A DNA stretch of 64,000 nt from positions 3,253,516-3,317,515 of the forward strand of contig NZ_CP133319.1 of the NCBI RefSeq assembly GCF_038811545.1. The letters are read 5' to 3'. This stretch comes from Rhodoligotrophos sp. CJ14 (lineage in GTDB: Bacteria; Pseudomonadota; Alphaproteobacteria; Rhizobiales; Im1). Below the pieces are notes generated by a model. It worked only from the letters and a program-made list of their open reading frames with translations, searched no databases and was not told the DNA's origin. Positions 43,037 through 52,183 of this stretch are shown here, piece after piece; the first letter of the stretch is position 1; each line of letters opens with the position of its first letter. A program made the translations under genes and the position numbers.

Positions 43037-43692
43037 GGGATAACTTCGAGCTGGCCGGCATCGAGCACGAGTTTCGGCGCTCTCAGCTCCTCCATCAGCG
43101 AAACATCGTGGGTGGCGATGAGAACGGTAGAGCCGAATCGGTTCAATTCCACGAACAGACGCAGTAGCCGGCGCGCCAGATCGGGATCGACGTTACCGGT
43201 GGGCTCGTCCGCCAGGATCAACTCCGGCCGCCCGACCACCGCCCGTGCGATTGCTGCCCGCTGTTGCTCCCCGCCCGACAGCACCGGTGGAAACGCATCC
43301 GCCCTGTCCCCTAGTCCTACCCAGTCGAGCAGCTCCAGCACATTCTCCCGGTAATGCTCAACCCGTTCCCCGCGCACCCTCAGCGGTAAGGCCACGTTGT
43401 CGAATGTGCTCAGGTGATTGAGAAGCCTGAAATCCTGGAACACCACGCCGATGCGACGTCGGAGGTCCGGCAACTGGCGGCGGCTGAGCGAGGAAACGTC
43501 GCGATTGAACAGGCTGATGACGCCGCGGGTGGGTTTCAGCGAGAGGAACAGCAGGCGGAGCAGTGACGTTTTGCCGGCACCGGATGGGCCCGTGAGAAAA
43601 TGGAAAGATCCATTTGCGAGCTCGAAGCTGACATCCCTGAGCACCTCCCGTCCCTTGCCGTAACGCAGCCCGACATTCTCAAGACGGATCAC
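43033..43692 (-). CDS. ftsE: Cell division ATP-binding protein FtsE
   Basis: A 219-residue ATPase: Walker A GPSGAGKTSLLRLL, signature LSGGEQQRAAIARAV, Walker B LILADEPTGNVDP, H-loop ATHDV. The VFQDFRLLNHLSTFDNVALPL segment is typical of FtsE. Operon with ftsX by ATGA overlap. Divergent from the DUF3426 gene. Confidence 0.94.
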   Translation of the reverse strand: MIRLENVGLRYGKGREVLRDVSFELANGSFHFLTGPSGAGKTSLLRLLFLSLKPTRGVISLFNRDVSSLSRRQLPDLRRRIGVVFQDFRLLNHLSTFDNVALPLRVRGERVEHYRENVLELLDWVGLGDRADAFPPVLSGGEQQRAAIARAVVGRPELILADEPTGNVDPDLARRLLRLFVELNRFGSTVLIATHDVSLMEELRAPKLVLDAGQLEVIP

Positions 43693-43855
43693 GGGTCTCC
43701 CTCCGACGATCGATCAGCCTAACCACCACCACTGCCATCACATCTGCACGGGAGTGCTTAACCTCTCCTTAACCCTGCGGCCCTTGAATCAAATTGTAGG
43801 GGTCGACGTGTCCGGAGTGAACCTCCGGTGCGAAATGGATTGGGTTTGAGCGTTG

Positions 43856-44554
43856 ATGATAGTGTCTTGCCCTGCTTGCGCAATGCGCACCGATCGGCCG
43901 GAACGGCTGCTGATCGGGTGCAGGGAGGCGATCCGGTGCCGGCGCTGCCAGCATATCTGGCTTGATCGCTCGATGGGTGACTCAGGTCTGGCAAGACCGC
44001 ATAATGGGTCTCTCATTCCCGAGGCCGCACGGCGTGAGCGTCTGCGCCGGCGCGAGCAGCACCGTGCCGCACCAGCCACTCGCCGCACCGGGGATGTCAC
44101 GCACTGGCTTGCCCTGACTGGCTTTACCATGGCCTTCGCTGCAGCGATTCTGTTCTGGCCGCAGCAGGTCGTCAGCGCCTTTCCGGCCGCCGCTCGCCTT
44201 TATCAGAAGGTCGGAATTGAGGTGAACCAGGTAGGGCTTGCCCTGGAGCGGGTCAGGTCACACCTCGTCTATGCGGGCGGAGTGCCCTCATTGCGGGTGA
44301 ATGGAACGATTGCCAACGTGTCGCAGGTCGCCCGCCAGGTACCGGAACTTCGCTTTACCCTTCGCGATACAGCGGGCCAGAGTGTCTTCACCTGGTCTGA
44401 ACCTGTATCGGACCTTCCCCTTCTCCCTGGTGCCCGAATTACCTTTTCAACCAAAATCGCAGCACCGCCCGAGCTTGCTCAAAAAGTGGAGATCCGGTTC
44501 AATCGGATTGGTGATGCACCCATGGCAATGACCGATGAGCCTGCCCCGAATTGA
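43856..44554 (+). CDS. MJ0042 zinc-ribbon / DUF3426 membrane protein
   Basis: A 232-residue protein with an N-terminal zinc ribbon (CPAC ... CRRC, residues 5-33), a basic linker, one membrane helix (WLALTGFTMAFAAAILFWP) and a periplasmic DUF3426-like domain with LRVNGTIANVSQVARQVPEL. Function unknown; often beside ftsEX in this group, as here. TTG 43853 is in frame directly before ATG 43856. Its 3' end overlaps the hpt start by 20 bp. Confidence 0.8.
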   Translation: MIVSCPACAMRTDRPERLLIGCREAIRCRRCQHIWLDRSMGDSGLARPHNGSLIPEAARRERLRRREQHRAAPATRRTGDVTHWLALTGFTMAFAAAILFWPQQVVSAFPAAARLYQKVGIEVNQVGLALERVRSHLVYAGGVPSLRVNGTIANVSQVARQVPELRFTLRDTAGQSVFTWSEPVSDLPLLPGARITFSTKIAAPPELAQKVEIRFNRIGDAPMAMTDEPAPN

Positions 44555-45074
44555 TGTTCTGTTCTCCGAGCCTGTGATTGCCCGCCGGGTCGAGAAACTG
44601 GCCAAAGAGATCGCTGCCATGACAATGCCGCGTCTCTTGGTCATCCCTGTTCTCAAAGGCAGTTTCATCTTCGCTGCCGATCTGATTCGATCGATGCACA
44701 GAGCAGGTGTCGAGCCCGAGATCGATTTCCTCATGCTGGCCAGCTATCACGAGGACACGCGATCATCCGGCCGGATCGATGTGCTCCGCGACATCGCGAC
44801 GGATGTGAGCGATCGCGGCGTGCTTTTGATCGACGACATCCTTGAGTCCGGCCGAACCCTCCACTTTGCCAAGGAATTGATGGCGCGACGCGGTGCGAGG
44901 CAAGTCAAGACAGCGGTGCTGTTGGACAAGCCACATAGACGGGCGCAGGACCTGGAAGCGGACTTCGTCGGCTTCAAATGTCCCGATTGCTTTGTTGTGG
45001 GTTACGGCATGGATATGGCGCACCGCTATCGCGAGCTGCCATTCATTGGCGTGATCAAAGACCCCGCCGATTGA
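44535..45074 (+). CDS. hpt: Hypoxanthine phosphoribosyltransferase
   Basis: A 179-residue PRTase: the PRPP loop VLLIDDILESGRTL, LLVIPVLKGSFIFAADLIR near the N-terminus and DFVGFKCPDCFVVGYGMD at the end are HPRT hallmarks. It salvages hypoxanthine to IMP. ATG 44535 lies inside the upstream gene, suggesting translational coupling. Confidence 0.93.
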   Translation: MSLPRIDVLFSEPVIARRVEKLAKEIAAMTMPRLLVIPVLKGSFIFAADLIRSMHRAGVEPEIDFLMLASYHEDTRSSGRIDVLRDIATDVSDRGVLLIDDILESGRTLHFAKELMARRGARQVKTAVLLDKPHRRAQDLEADFVGFKCPDCFVVGYGMDMAHRYRELPFIGVIKDPAD

Positions 45075-45113
45075 GCGGTGGCGCGGGGGCTCAGGCAAGC
45101 CGCTTCGGTTCGC

Positions 45114-47621
45114 TCAGTAAATCCCTCTGAGGAGCCGCTCGAGATAATCGAGCTCGAGCTGCGGCCTTGCCGGCTCGTTCATGCGCTGTCTGAGAATGCG
45201 CAGGACTTCCTGGGCCCGCATCACTGACATCTCGTCAGGCACGACATTGCGCCGCTCCCCGAACTGCTCGCCTTCGGTGGGACCGGGCCGTCCGAGGGGA
45301 TCCGTTTCCTGCCCGGGCTGTCCGCGTCCCTGCTGGCCGGGCTGATTGCCGGCCTGGGCGGGCCCTTGCTGCATCTGTTGGGCGAGAGCCTCCGCCCCCT
45401 GTCGCATCTGGTCGAGAGCTTCGCCCTGCTGCCCCAGCGCCTCGCCGCGCTGGCTGTTGCGCAAGGCCTCCGCGGCGCGACGCATGGCCTCGCGGGCCTT
45501 ATCCAGTGCGCCGGGCGACTGCATGCCCTGCTGTCCCATCTGATCCAGCAGTTTCTGTAGGGCCTGGCCCAGATCGCCTTGCTGAGTTCCAAGCTGACCT
45601 GCCTGGCCTTGCTGGCCCTGTTGGCCTTGCTGGCCCTGCTGTCCGTCCTGGCCCTGTTGACCTTCGCCGGGCAGGCGGAACGTCTGGTCCATCAGTCTTT
45701 GCTGCCGGCCCATCATTTCCCCCAGTTCCTGCAAGGCCTGACCCATGGGCGAGCCCTGCTGTGGCTGCGCCATGCTGGGTCTTAGCCCCTGCAGGATGGA
45801 GTTCAACTCGGCCAAGAGCTGCTGCGCCGCATCCCGCGCACCGGATTTCGCCAGGTTCTCGATCATGTCCATCATGCGCGAGAGATCTTGCGGCTGGATC
45901 ATGCGCGCATTGGGATCGGCAGGCTGCATCTGCCCGTTCGCCATATTCCGCCGGGCCTGCTCGATGAGCGCCTGCATATAGCGGTTCAGGGCGTCTCGAA
46001 GCTGCTTCATGAGCTCTTCGATCCGCTCTTGGGGGGCATTCTCAGCGAGCGCCTTCTGCAATTCGCGTTGCAGCGCCTGCAGTTCGCGTTCTGCAAAGGA
46101 AAGATCACCGTCTTCGACTGACAATGCGATCTCCCAGAGCAGGTCGGTCACACCGACCATTTCTTCGCGGTCATCCACCTGCAAGAGCCGGTGATAGGCG
46201 GTGCGGATCCCGAGATAGACACCGCTGCGGTCGATCAATCCGTCTGGATAAAGCGTGAGCGCTTCGAGGGTCCTTGCCACCAGCGGCTGGCGATCCGGAT
46301 CATGCAGAAGATTGCGCCGCTGCTCGGCAAGAGCCTGCGCCAGAGGATTCCTGAACGGCCGCTCGGGCAGAACGAAGCTCACCACGCGGCTGCGCGTGAT
46401 CTGGCCGGCCTCGTCTTGCGCCTCGAGCCACATATTCACCGTGGCTCCTGCCCAAGGATGCGCGGTCAGATCGCGTTGCTCCCGCGCCTTGACCCGCCGC
46501 GGCTTCGAGCCCTGCAACGCGATCTCCAGATCCGGCGCGTCGAACATGAACAGTCCGGGAGCCGCGAGACCCTCCTCGCCGTCCTGAACGTCGGAGAGCT
46601 CAAACCTCGCTTTGAGGCTGGTCAGCCCGTAATCATCGGAGGCCGTGTAGTCGAAGGCGAGCGCGCCTGTCGGCATAGCGCCGGGATCACCCACCAGCTC
46701 GACCTGCGGTGCCGCATCGCTGATGATCTTGATGGGCCAGCGTCCGCGTTCGCCATCCTCATCCTCGACGACGATGGTCGCGCCATCCGTGAGCTTGGTC
46801 CGCAGCTCATGCACATTCGGTGAGACGGCGGGAACACTGAGCTCTTTGGCGGCCTGTGTCTGGCCATTGCCGGAAGAGGCCGGCAGCAGGCGAACCGCCG
46901 GTTCCTCGGCATTGTTGAAGCGAACCACCAGCTCGCTATTCGCGGGCACGATGATCTCTGCCTGACTATCGACTTTCGCCGTGTTCCCACCGCCTGCAAG
47001 GAAGACAGGGGGCCGCCCTGTATAGCGCGGCGGCGTGATCCACGCATCGACGCCGACCACGGTTTCCGGGGCGATCTGGCCAACCCTAGCCGCCTGCTTG
47101 ATTTGCCCCCGCCAATTATCGCCGACCAGGATCACGGCTGCGATAAGCGCGAGCGCGAGCGCGCTACGCAGCGCGATTGGATCCAGCACATGAAGGTGGG
47201 AGCGAGGAAGCCCAGGCCTCAAAGCCTTGATGCGCGCAAGCAGAGACTGCTTATGGGCTGCCCACAGGGCCTGCTGCTCGAGGCTTGTAACCGGAGCAGA
47301 CAGAGTGTCCTTGTAGGAGGTCGCGGGGCGGTGTGGTAGTCCTGCGCGGCGTTCCAGATGCCGCAGGGCGCTGTCATCATCCGGCCACCGCAGGCTGAGG
47401 AGTGGCCGCAGCGACCAGACGAAGGCACCGGCAAAGCCGATCAGCGCCAGAATATGCAGCATGCGCGGCAGATAGCCGAACAGCCCCAGCAGCGTGACCA
47501 GGACAAACAGGCCTATGACGCTCAGTGCCGGAAACACTGCGCTCCATGCGGCTTCGAGGAAAAGGACGACCTTTGCTTGGGCGGTTTTCCTGGCCAGGTC
47601 CCTGTCTGGGCGCTCGCTCAT
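45114..47621 (-). CDS. TIGR02302-type membrane protein with Q/G-rich C-terminus
   Basis: An 835-residue protein. Two or three N-terminal helices (LSVIGLFVLVTLLGLFGYLP, HILALIGFAGAFVWSL, ALALALIAAVILVG), a beta-rich central part with VGVDAWITPPRYTGRPPVFL, and a helical region with EELMKQLRDALNRYMQALIEQA. The C-terminus is dominated by Gln/Gly repeats. Family of unknown function, conserved downstream of lysA in rhizobia; large size and membrane anchor suggest envelope work. A GTG at 47630 is an alternative start. Confidence 0.85.
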   Translation of the reverse strand: MSERPDRDLARKTAQAKVVLFLEAAWSAVFPALSVIGLFVLVTLLGLFGYLPRMLHILALIGFAGAFVWSLRPLLSLRWPDDDSALRHLERRAGLPHRPATSYKDTLSAPVTSLEQQALWAAHKQSLLARIKALRPGLPRSHLHVLDPIALRSALALALIAAVILVGDNWRGQIKQAARVGQIAPETVVGVDAWITPPRYTGRPPVFLAGGGNTAKVDSQAEIIVPANSELVVRFNNAEEPAVRLLPASSGNGQTQAAKELSVPAVSPNVHELRTKLTDGATIVVEDEDGERGRWPIKIISDAAPQVELVGDPGAMPTGALAFDYTASDDYGLTSLKARFELSDVQDGEEGLAAPGLFMFDAPDLEIALQGSKPRRVKAREQRDLTAHPWAGATVNMWLEAQDEAGQITRSRVVSFVLPERPFRNPLAQALAEQRRNLLHDPDRQPLVARTLEALTLYPDGLIDRSGVYLGIRTAYHRLLQVDDREEMVGVTDLLWEIALSVEDGDLSFAERELQALQRELQKALAENAPQERIEELMKQLRDALNRYMQALIEQARRNMANGQMQPADPNARMIQPQDLSRMMDMIENLAKSGARDAAQQLLAELNSILQGLRPSMAQPQQGSPMGQALQELGEMMGRQQRLMDQTFRLPGEGQQGQDGQQGQQGQQGQQGQAGQLGTQQGDLGQALQKLLDQMGQQGMQSPGALDKAREAMRRAAEALRNSQRGEALGQQGEALDQMRQGAEALAQQMQQGPAQAGNQPGQQGRGQPGQETDPLGRPGPTEGEQFGERRNVVPDEMSVMRAQEVLRILRQRMNEPARPQLELDYLERLLRGIY
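45596..45663. repeat. 9-bp-type tandem repeat coding Gln-Gln-Gly units
   Basis: Imperfect repeats of CTGGCCTTG / CTGGCCCTG / TTGGCC on the plus strand encode G-Q-Q units (GQQGQQGQQGQQGQ) in the minus-strand TIGR02302-type gene. In-register units make copy number change without frameshift likely. Confidence 0.7.
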
Positions 47622-47697
47622 CGTCGCCACTATAACATAGTTAGCGGCCTTCGTGACCCGTAGCGTGCTCGCCAGGGATCACGTGATCGCGATGGTG

Positions 47698-47790
47698 CAG
47701 CATTCTCGAGCGAAGTGGATGCTGGTTCCGCCCAGAAAATGCGGCCAGACAAGGAGGAAGAGCGATTTCCGAAGGCGAAAACTCCCTAGG
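47698..47790 (+). repeat. Dispersed intergenic repeat, copy C
   Basis: Head CATTCTCGAGCGAAGTGGAT, then GCTGGTTCCGCCCAGAAAAT and GCGG; tail AGAGCGATTTCCGAAGGCGA, then CTCCCTAGG. It has the same head-tail order as 29842-29943 and 37331-37478. It lies between lysA and the TIGR02302-type gene, inside a 209-bp gap with nothing else recognisable. Confidence 0.65.
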
Positions 47791-47830
47791 GTTATGGCCG
47801 CTCTGCCACGATTTGCCCGAGCTCGAGCCC

Positions 47831-49108
47831 TTAGCTTCCGGCTTGTCCCTGCCAGGGAGCGAGCGCGTCGAAGCCGATGATTTCCTCATAGCTCGGGCGT
47901 CGGCGGACCACGGCAAATTGATTGCCGCTTACGAGCACCTCAGGCACCAGCCGTCGCGTGTTATAGGTCCCTGCGAGCACCGCGCCATAGGCCCCGGCGG
48001 TCATCAGCACCAGGAGGTCACCCCGTTCAACGGAGGGCAGCAAGCGGTTCTGAGCCAGGAAGTCGCCGCTTTCGCATACGGGACCCACGACGTCCACCAT
48101 CCGTTCCGTGGCAGGGCGCCGTTCGTCAGCACGACGGATCTCGTGATAGGCCTCATAGAGCGTCGGCCGGATGAGATCGTTCATCGCCGCGTCCACGATC
48201 ACGAAGGACTTGGCGTCTCCATGCTTCACATAGATCACGCTGGTGGCCAGAATGCCGGCATTGCCGGCGATCAGGCGGCCCGGTTCCAGAATGAGCTTGC
48301 AATTCAAGGGGCCGAGAATGCGCTTGGCCATCTCCGCATATTCGGCGGGCGAGGGCGGCAATGGCTCGCCGGGCTTGTAAGGAATGCCGAGCCCGCCGCC
48401 AAGATCGATGTGCCTGATATTGTGCCCTGCCGCCTTCAGCCGATTGAAAAGGTCGCCGATCAGCGTGGCCGCCTTTTCAAAAGGCTCCAGTGAGGTGATC
48501 TGGCTGCCAATATGCATATCGATGCCGACCACCTCGAGCCCGGGCGATTGCCGGGCCCGATCATAGACGGCCTCCGCCCGGCTCCAGGAGATGCCGAACT
48601 TGTTCTCGGCCTTTCCCGTCGAGATCTTGGCGTGGGTCTTGGCGTCCACATCGGGATTGATGCGCAGCGAGATCGGCGCGCGCCTCTCTTTGCTCAAAGC
48701 CACCTTGTTCAGGAGCTCGAGCTCCGGCTCCGATTCCACGTTGAAGCAATGGATGCCCCGGTCGAGAGCATAGGCCATCTCCGCTTCGGTCTTGCCGACC
48801 CCTGAAAACACGATCCGGCCTCCGGGAACACCGGCAGCCCGAGCGCGCCGCAGCTCACCCTCCGAGACCACGTCCATGCCCGCGCCGAGATCGGCGAGCG
48901 TCTTCATCACTGCTAGATTGGAATTCGCTTTGGGCGAATAGCAGATCATATGGTCGATGCCGGCAAAGGCTTCATCGAACACCCGATAATGCCGCTCGAG
49001 CGTGGCGCGCGAATAGCAATAGAATGGCGTGCCGACCGCAGCCGCGATGCTGCGCAAATCGACATCTTCGGCATGCAGTATGCCGTCGCGATACTCAAAA
49101 AAATGCAT
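47831..49108 (-). CDS. lysA: Diaminopimelate decarboxylase
   Basis: A 425-residue fold-type III PLP enzyme: the PLP lysine is in CYSPKANSNLAV; DLGGGLGIPY, LEPGRLIAGNAG and GPVCESGDFLA complete the active site. It converts meso-diaminopimelate to lysine. ATG 49108 starts the conserved MHFFEYRDGILHAEDV; longer upstream frames overlap the lipoprotein gene. Third in the argH-lipoprotein-lysA series. Confidence 0.95.
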   Translation of the reverse strand: MHFFEYRDGILHAEDVDLRSIAAAVGTPFYCYSRATLERHYRVFDEAFAGIDHMICYSPKANSNLAVMKTLADLGAGMDVVSEGELRRARAAGVPGGRIVFSGVGKTEAEMAYALDRGIHCFNVESEPELELLNKVALSKERRAPISLRINPDVDAKTHAKISTGKAENKFGISWSRAEAVYDRARQSPGLEVVGIDMHIGSQITSLEPFEKAATLIGDLFNRLKAAGHNIRHIDLGGGLGIPYKPGEPLPPSPAEYAEMAKRILGPLNCKLILEPGRLIAGNAGILATSVIYVKHGDAKSFVIVDAAMNDLIRPTLYEAYHEIRRADERRPATERMVDVVGPVCESGDFLAQNRLLPSVERGDLLVLMTAGAYGAVLAGTYNTRRLVPEVLVSGNQFAVVRRRPSYEEIIGFDALAPWQGQAGS

Positions 49109-49122
49109 GGGAGCTGAACCGG

Positions 49123-49317
49123 TTAAAAGCCTGGCTGCCTGGGGGTGATGAGCGGATCCAGCAGGACCGGCTCGTCCGGATCGGGCTCCTTGGCGCCGGG
49201 AGGCGGTTCCAAGGGGCCGCGAACGCCGCAACTTGCGAGCGAGAGGGCCATCAGCACCAAAGCCGCGATCGTTCTGGTCCGCTGCACGGATCACCTCTCA
49301 GTGGGATAGGGCGCATG
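49123..49317 (-). CDS. Small lipoprotein between argH and lysA (LptM-like)
   Basis: A 64-codon frame from ATG 49317. SRLLVLMALSLASCG is a lipoprotein signal with lipobox LASC (Cys30), followed by VRGPLEPPPGAKEPDPDEPV, a short Pro/Glu/Asp-rich mature part. Small lipoproteins of this shape (GxxGPL after the Cys) sit between argH and lysA in many proteobacteria and correspond to LptM, which assists LptD maturation. In-frame TTG 49260 and GTG 49257 are alternative starts; no clear Shine-Dalgarno. It ends 14 bp before lysA. Confidence 0.7.
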
Positions 49318-49373
49318 GGCGCGCTGTTCTGGCCTGTTTTACTGCAAGCTCAGCCGCGCGCCAAGGGCAGGTC

Positions 49374-50753
49374 TCAGCCAAGCTGTTTGAGCCAGCGTTC
49401 AGCTTCCGCAAGCACATTGTCCGGCGCAGTGCCGCCTAAGCTCTTGCGGGACCGCACGGAAGAGTCAACCGTCAGCACGGAATAGACATCATCCGTGATG
49501 CGCGGCTCCACCTCCTGCATCTCCGCAAGCGCAAGCTCATGAAGCCCGACATTGCGCGCCTCTGCCTTTGCAACCAGAGCGCCCGTCACATGATGTGCTT
49601 GCCGGAAAGGTAGGCCGAGCACCCGAACCAGCCAATCGGCAAGATCGGTGGCGGTCGCGAAACCCGCATCAGCCGCGGCGCGCATTTCCGCAAGGTTGGG
49701 CGTGAGATCGTTGATCATGCCCGTCATCGCGGCAACACACAGCGAAAGAGTATCCAGCGCGTCGAAGAGTGGCTCCTTGTCCTCCTGCATGTCCTTGCCA
49801 TAGGCGAGCGGCAGCCCCTTCATCATCACCAGAAGCGAGACCAGCGCGCCGATCACCCGGCCGGCCTTGCCGCGCACCAATTCGGCCGCATCCGGATTGC
49901 GCTTTTGCGGCATGATGGACGAGCCGGTGGTGAAGCGATCGGACAAGCTGACGAAGCGGAACTGCGCCGAGGTCCACAACACCAGCTCTTCGGAGAGGCG
50001 CGATAGGTGCATGGCCGAAATGGCAGCGGCGCTCAATGTTTCGATCGCGAAATCCCGGGCGGAGACCGCATCGAGGGAATTACGCATGGGGCTGTCGAAG
50101 CCGAGGGCTTGCGAGGTCATCTCCCGGTCGATCGGGAAGGATGTGCCGGCCAGCGCGGCTGCGCCCAGCGGATTCTGATTGACGCGCTTGCGGGCATCCG
50201 CGAACCGCTCACGGTCCCGCCCAAACATCTCCACATAAGCTAGGCAGTGATGGCCGAAGGTGACGGGTTGTGCGGTCTGGAGATGTGTGAACCCGGGCAT
50301 GATGGCATCCGAGTGCTCCTTCGCCTTGATCGCGAGGGCTTTTTGCAGATCAGCGAGTTGGTGGTCGAGGTGATCGATCGTGTCGCGCACATAGAGCCTG
50401 ATATCGGTCGCGACCTGATCGTTGCGGGATCGTGCCGTATGCAGCCTCCCTGCCGCGGGCCCGATGATCTCTGCAAGCCGCGCCTCGACATTCATGTGGA
50501 TGTCTTCGAGACTGCGCGAGAATGTGAAGGTCCCCGCTTCGATCTCCGATTGCACCTGATCGAGCCCGCGAATAATCTCCGCCGCGTCGTCGGCGCTGAT
50601 GATCCCTTTTGCCGCAAGCATCTGGCAATGGGCTTGCGATCCGGCGATATCCTGGGCAAACAGCCGCTTGTCGAAATCGATGGAGCTGTTGACCTCCTCC
50701 ATGATTTCGCTTGGTGTTTCGGCGAAGCGTCCGCCCCACATCCGGTTCGTCAC
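49374..50753 (-). CDS. argH: Argininosuccinate lyase
   Basis: A 459-residue fumarase/aspartase-superfamily enzyme: [20 protein letters not shown] holds the catalytic Ser loop, [13 protein letters not shown] and [17 protein letters not shown] the other two conserved regions. It releases arginine and fumarate, completing the step begun by ArgG (25545). Divergent from tlpA with 47 bp between, an arrangement frequent in rhizobia. Confidence 0.96.
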   Translation of the reverse strand: MTNRMWGGRFAETPSEIMEEVNSSIDFDKRLFAQDIAGSQAHCQMLAAKGIISADDAAEIIRGLDQVQSEIEAGTFTFSRSLEDIHMNVEARLAEIIGPAAGRLHTARSRNDQVATDIRLYVRDTIDHLDHQLADLQKALAIKAKEHSDAIMPGFTHLQTAQPVTFGHHCLAYVEMFGRDRERFADARKRVNQNPLGAAALAGTSFPIDREMTSQALGFDSPMRNSLDAVSARDFAIETLSAAAISAMHLSRLSEELVLWTSAQFRFVSLSDRFTTGSSIMPQKRNPDAAELVRGKAGRVIGALVSLLVMMKGLPLAYGKDMQEDKEPLFDALDTLSLCVAAMTGMINDLTPNLAEMRAAADAGFATATDLADWLVRVLGLPFRQAHHVTGALVAKAEARNVGLHELALAEMQEVEPRITDDVYSVLTVDSSVRSRKSLGGTAPDNVLAEAERWLKQLG

Positions 50754-50800
50754 GTCAGGTCCTCTTTGCTAGCCACTGAGTTTGAAGCGAGATCTAGATC

Positions 50801-51448
50801 ATGAACGCCACTGCCCCCCGCCAAAATAGTCGAAGGCTGATGGTGGCTGTCGGTCTGGTCCTGCTCGCGATCGCTGCTGCAGCCCTTTACCTGATCACCG
50901 ACGAGCCGCGCAATGCACAGAATGCTGGAGGCGGCGAGACGACCGGTGCAACCCTCCCGTCTGAGCTTGCCACAGGACAGATGGCGGCGCTTGTCATTCA
51001 TAAGTCGCCCCAGGACATCCCCGACTTTACCTTCACCGATGCGGACGGGAAGGAACAGAGCCTGGCGAAATGGCGCGGTAAGACGGTGCTCGTTAATCTT
51101 TGGGCCACATGGTGCGCCCCATGCCGGGAGGAAATGCCGGGCTTGGCCGAGCTCCAAAGGAACTATGGCGGGGACGATTTCGAAGTCGTAGCCATAAGTC
51201 TCGATCAGAAGGGCGCCCCTGCGGCGCAGGCCTTTCTCGACGAGATCAAGATTTCCAACCTCGCGCTTTACTTGGACCCCACGACGAAATCTCTGCGTTC
51301 GCTCAAAAGCGTGGGTCTGCCGACCACCATTCTCGTCAATCCGCAGGGTAAAGAGGTTGCGCGCCTGATGGGAACCGCCTTGTGGGATTCACCGGATGCT
51401 GTTCGCGTGATCGAGACTGCGATTGGTCGCGCTGACCCGAAAGTTTGA
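50801..51448 (+). CDS. tlpA: Thiol:disulfide interchange protein TlpA-like
   Basis: A 215-residue membrane-anchored thioredoxin: N-terminal helix MVAVGLVLLAIAAAALYLI, then a periplasmic fold with WATWCAPCREEMPGL (CxxC = CAPC) and the cis-Pro in VGLPTTILVNPQG. TlpA reduces copper-site cysteines of cytochrome oxidase assembly factors. Upstream of argH on the opposite strand. Confidence 0.9.
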   Translation: MNATAPRQNSRRLMVAVGLVLLAIAAAALYLITDEPRNAQNAGGGETTGATLPSELATGQMAALVIHKSPQDIPDFTFTDADGKEQSLAKWRGKTVLVNLWATWCAPCREEMPGLAELQRNYGGDDFEVVAISLDQKGAPAAQAFLDEIKISNLALYLDPTTKSLRSLKSVGLPTTILVNPQGKEVARLMGTALWDSPDAVRVIETAIGRADPKV

Positions 51449-51543
51449 CGGCGCTAATCTTTTCCGCATCTTGCCAAGCTGCCGGCGCTGGGCCATCATG
51501 ACGATAATATGACGCTGACGGCCCCTTGTTTCCGGTAGGAGCG

Positions 51544-51939
51544 ATGAACGATACTGAACCCATAGTTCAGATCGGGGCGCGGGCGAATGCGACCGCGCTC
51601 CAGGCTGCTGCGAATGGTAAGCCATCTCCCAGCAGCAATGTAGCCACAGCATTCGATCGGCAAGAGCTTTCCGCAATATTTTCGGTTTACGGCCGCAGGG
51701 TCGCTGAAGGTGCTTGGCGCGACTATGCAATCGACCATGGGCGCGACAAGGCGGTGTTCTCCATATTCCGACGGAGCAGCGAGGTACCGCTCTACCGGAT
51801 CGAGAAGCAACCGAAACTGCGCCACAAGCAAGGCCTCTACGCAGTCATTGCACAGACGGGCGCAATTCTGCGCCGAGGACACGACATCAAGCAGGTGCTC
51901 AAGGCCATAGACCGGCAGCCGAAGCTGGTGCCAATCTAG
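51544..51939 (+). CDS. DUF2794 family protein
   Basis: A 131-residue protein. FDRQELSAIFSVYGRRVAEG, WRDYAIDHGRDKAVFSIFRR and PLYRIEKQPKLRHKQG form the DUF2794 signature, an alphaproteobacterial family of unknown function. AGGAGC precedes ATG 51544. Likely short monocistronic unit ending at the terminator near 52101. Confidence 0.82.
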   Translation: MNDTEPIVQIGARANATALQAAANGKPSPSSNVATAFDRQELSAIFSVYGRRVAEGAWRDYAIDHGRDKAVFSIFRRSSEVPLYRIEKQPKLRHKQGLYAVIAQTGAILRRGHDIKQVLKAIDRQPKLVPI

Positions 51940-52064
51940 TCAGGATAGGAGAGATAAGCCGCGCGAGCGACATGACCTGTCGCCGATGCTGGAGCGCTTT
52001 CGGCTGGCGGCCCGGCAGAGACGGTGTTCACTGAGTTTTGGAGCGAAGGATGGAGGGAGCTCCA

Positions 52065-52098
52065 CTGACAGCCTGAAGGACATAAGGGGAGGCGTCAG
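52065..52098 (+). ncRNA. Hairpin upstream of a terminator: possible small RNA or structured 3' UTR
   Basis: CTGAC-A-GCCT (52065-52074) pairs with AGGC-GTCAG (52090-52098) apart from one bulged A, with a purine-rich loop (GAAGGACATAAGGGG). The terminator follows 2 bp later. The DUF2794 stop is at 51939, so 160 bp of non-coding transcript would precede the terminator. I cannot match it to a known RNA family. Confidence 0.3.
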
Positions 52099-52100
52099 CG

Positions 52101-52135
52101 AAAGCCCCCGGGACTTGTTCCCGGGGGCTTTTTGT
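52101..52135 (+). terminator. Intrinsic terminator
   Basis: AAAGCCCCCGGGA (52101-52113) pairs perfectly with TCCCGGGGGCTTT (52119-52131) around CTTGT, followed by TTG with a T5 run overall. It ends the plus-strand transcript of the DUF2794 region and sits 49 bp beyond the convergent Bax-inhibitor-like stop. Confidence 0.9.
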
Positions 52136-52183
52136 TGGATTGAAGAACTTTCAAGCAGAGGCTTGCAGCCACCCAGCGCGAGG

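Noticed and set aside
51940-52135. tmRNA, RNase P RNA or SRP RNA
   Set aside because: The diagnostic conserved segments of these RNAs are absent.
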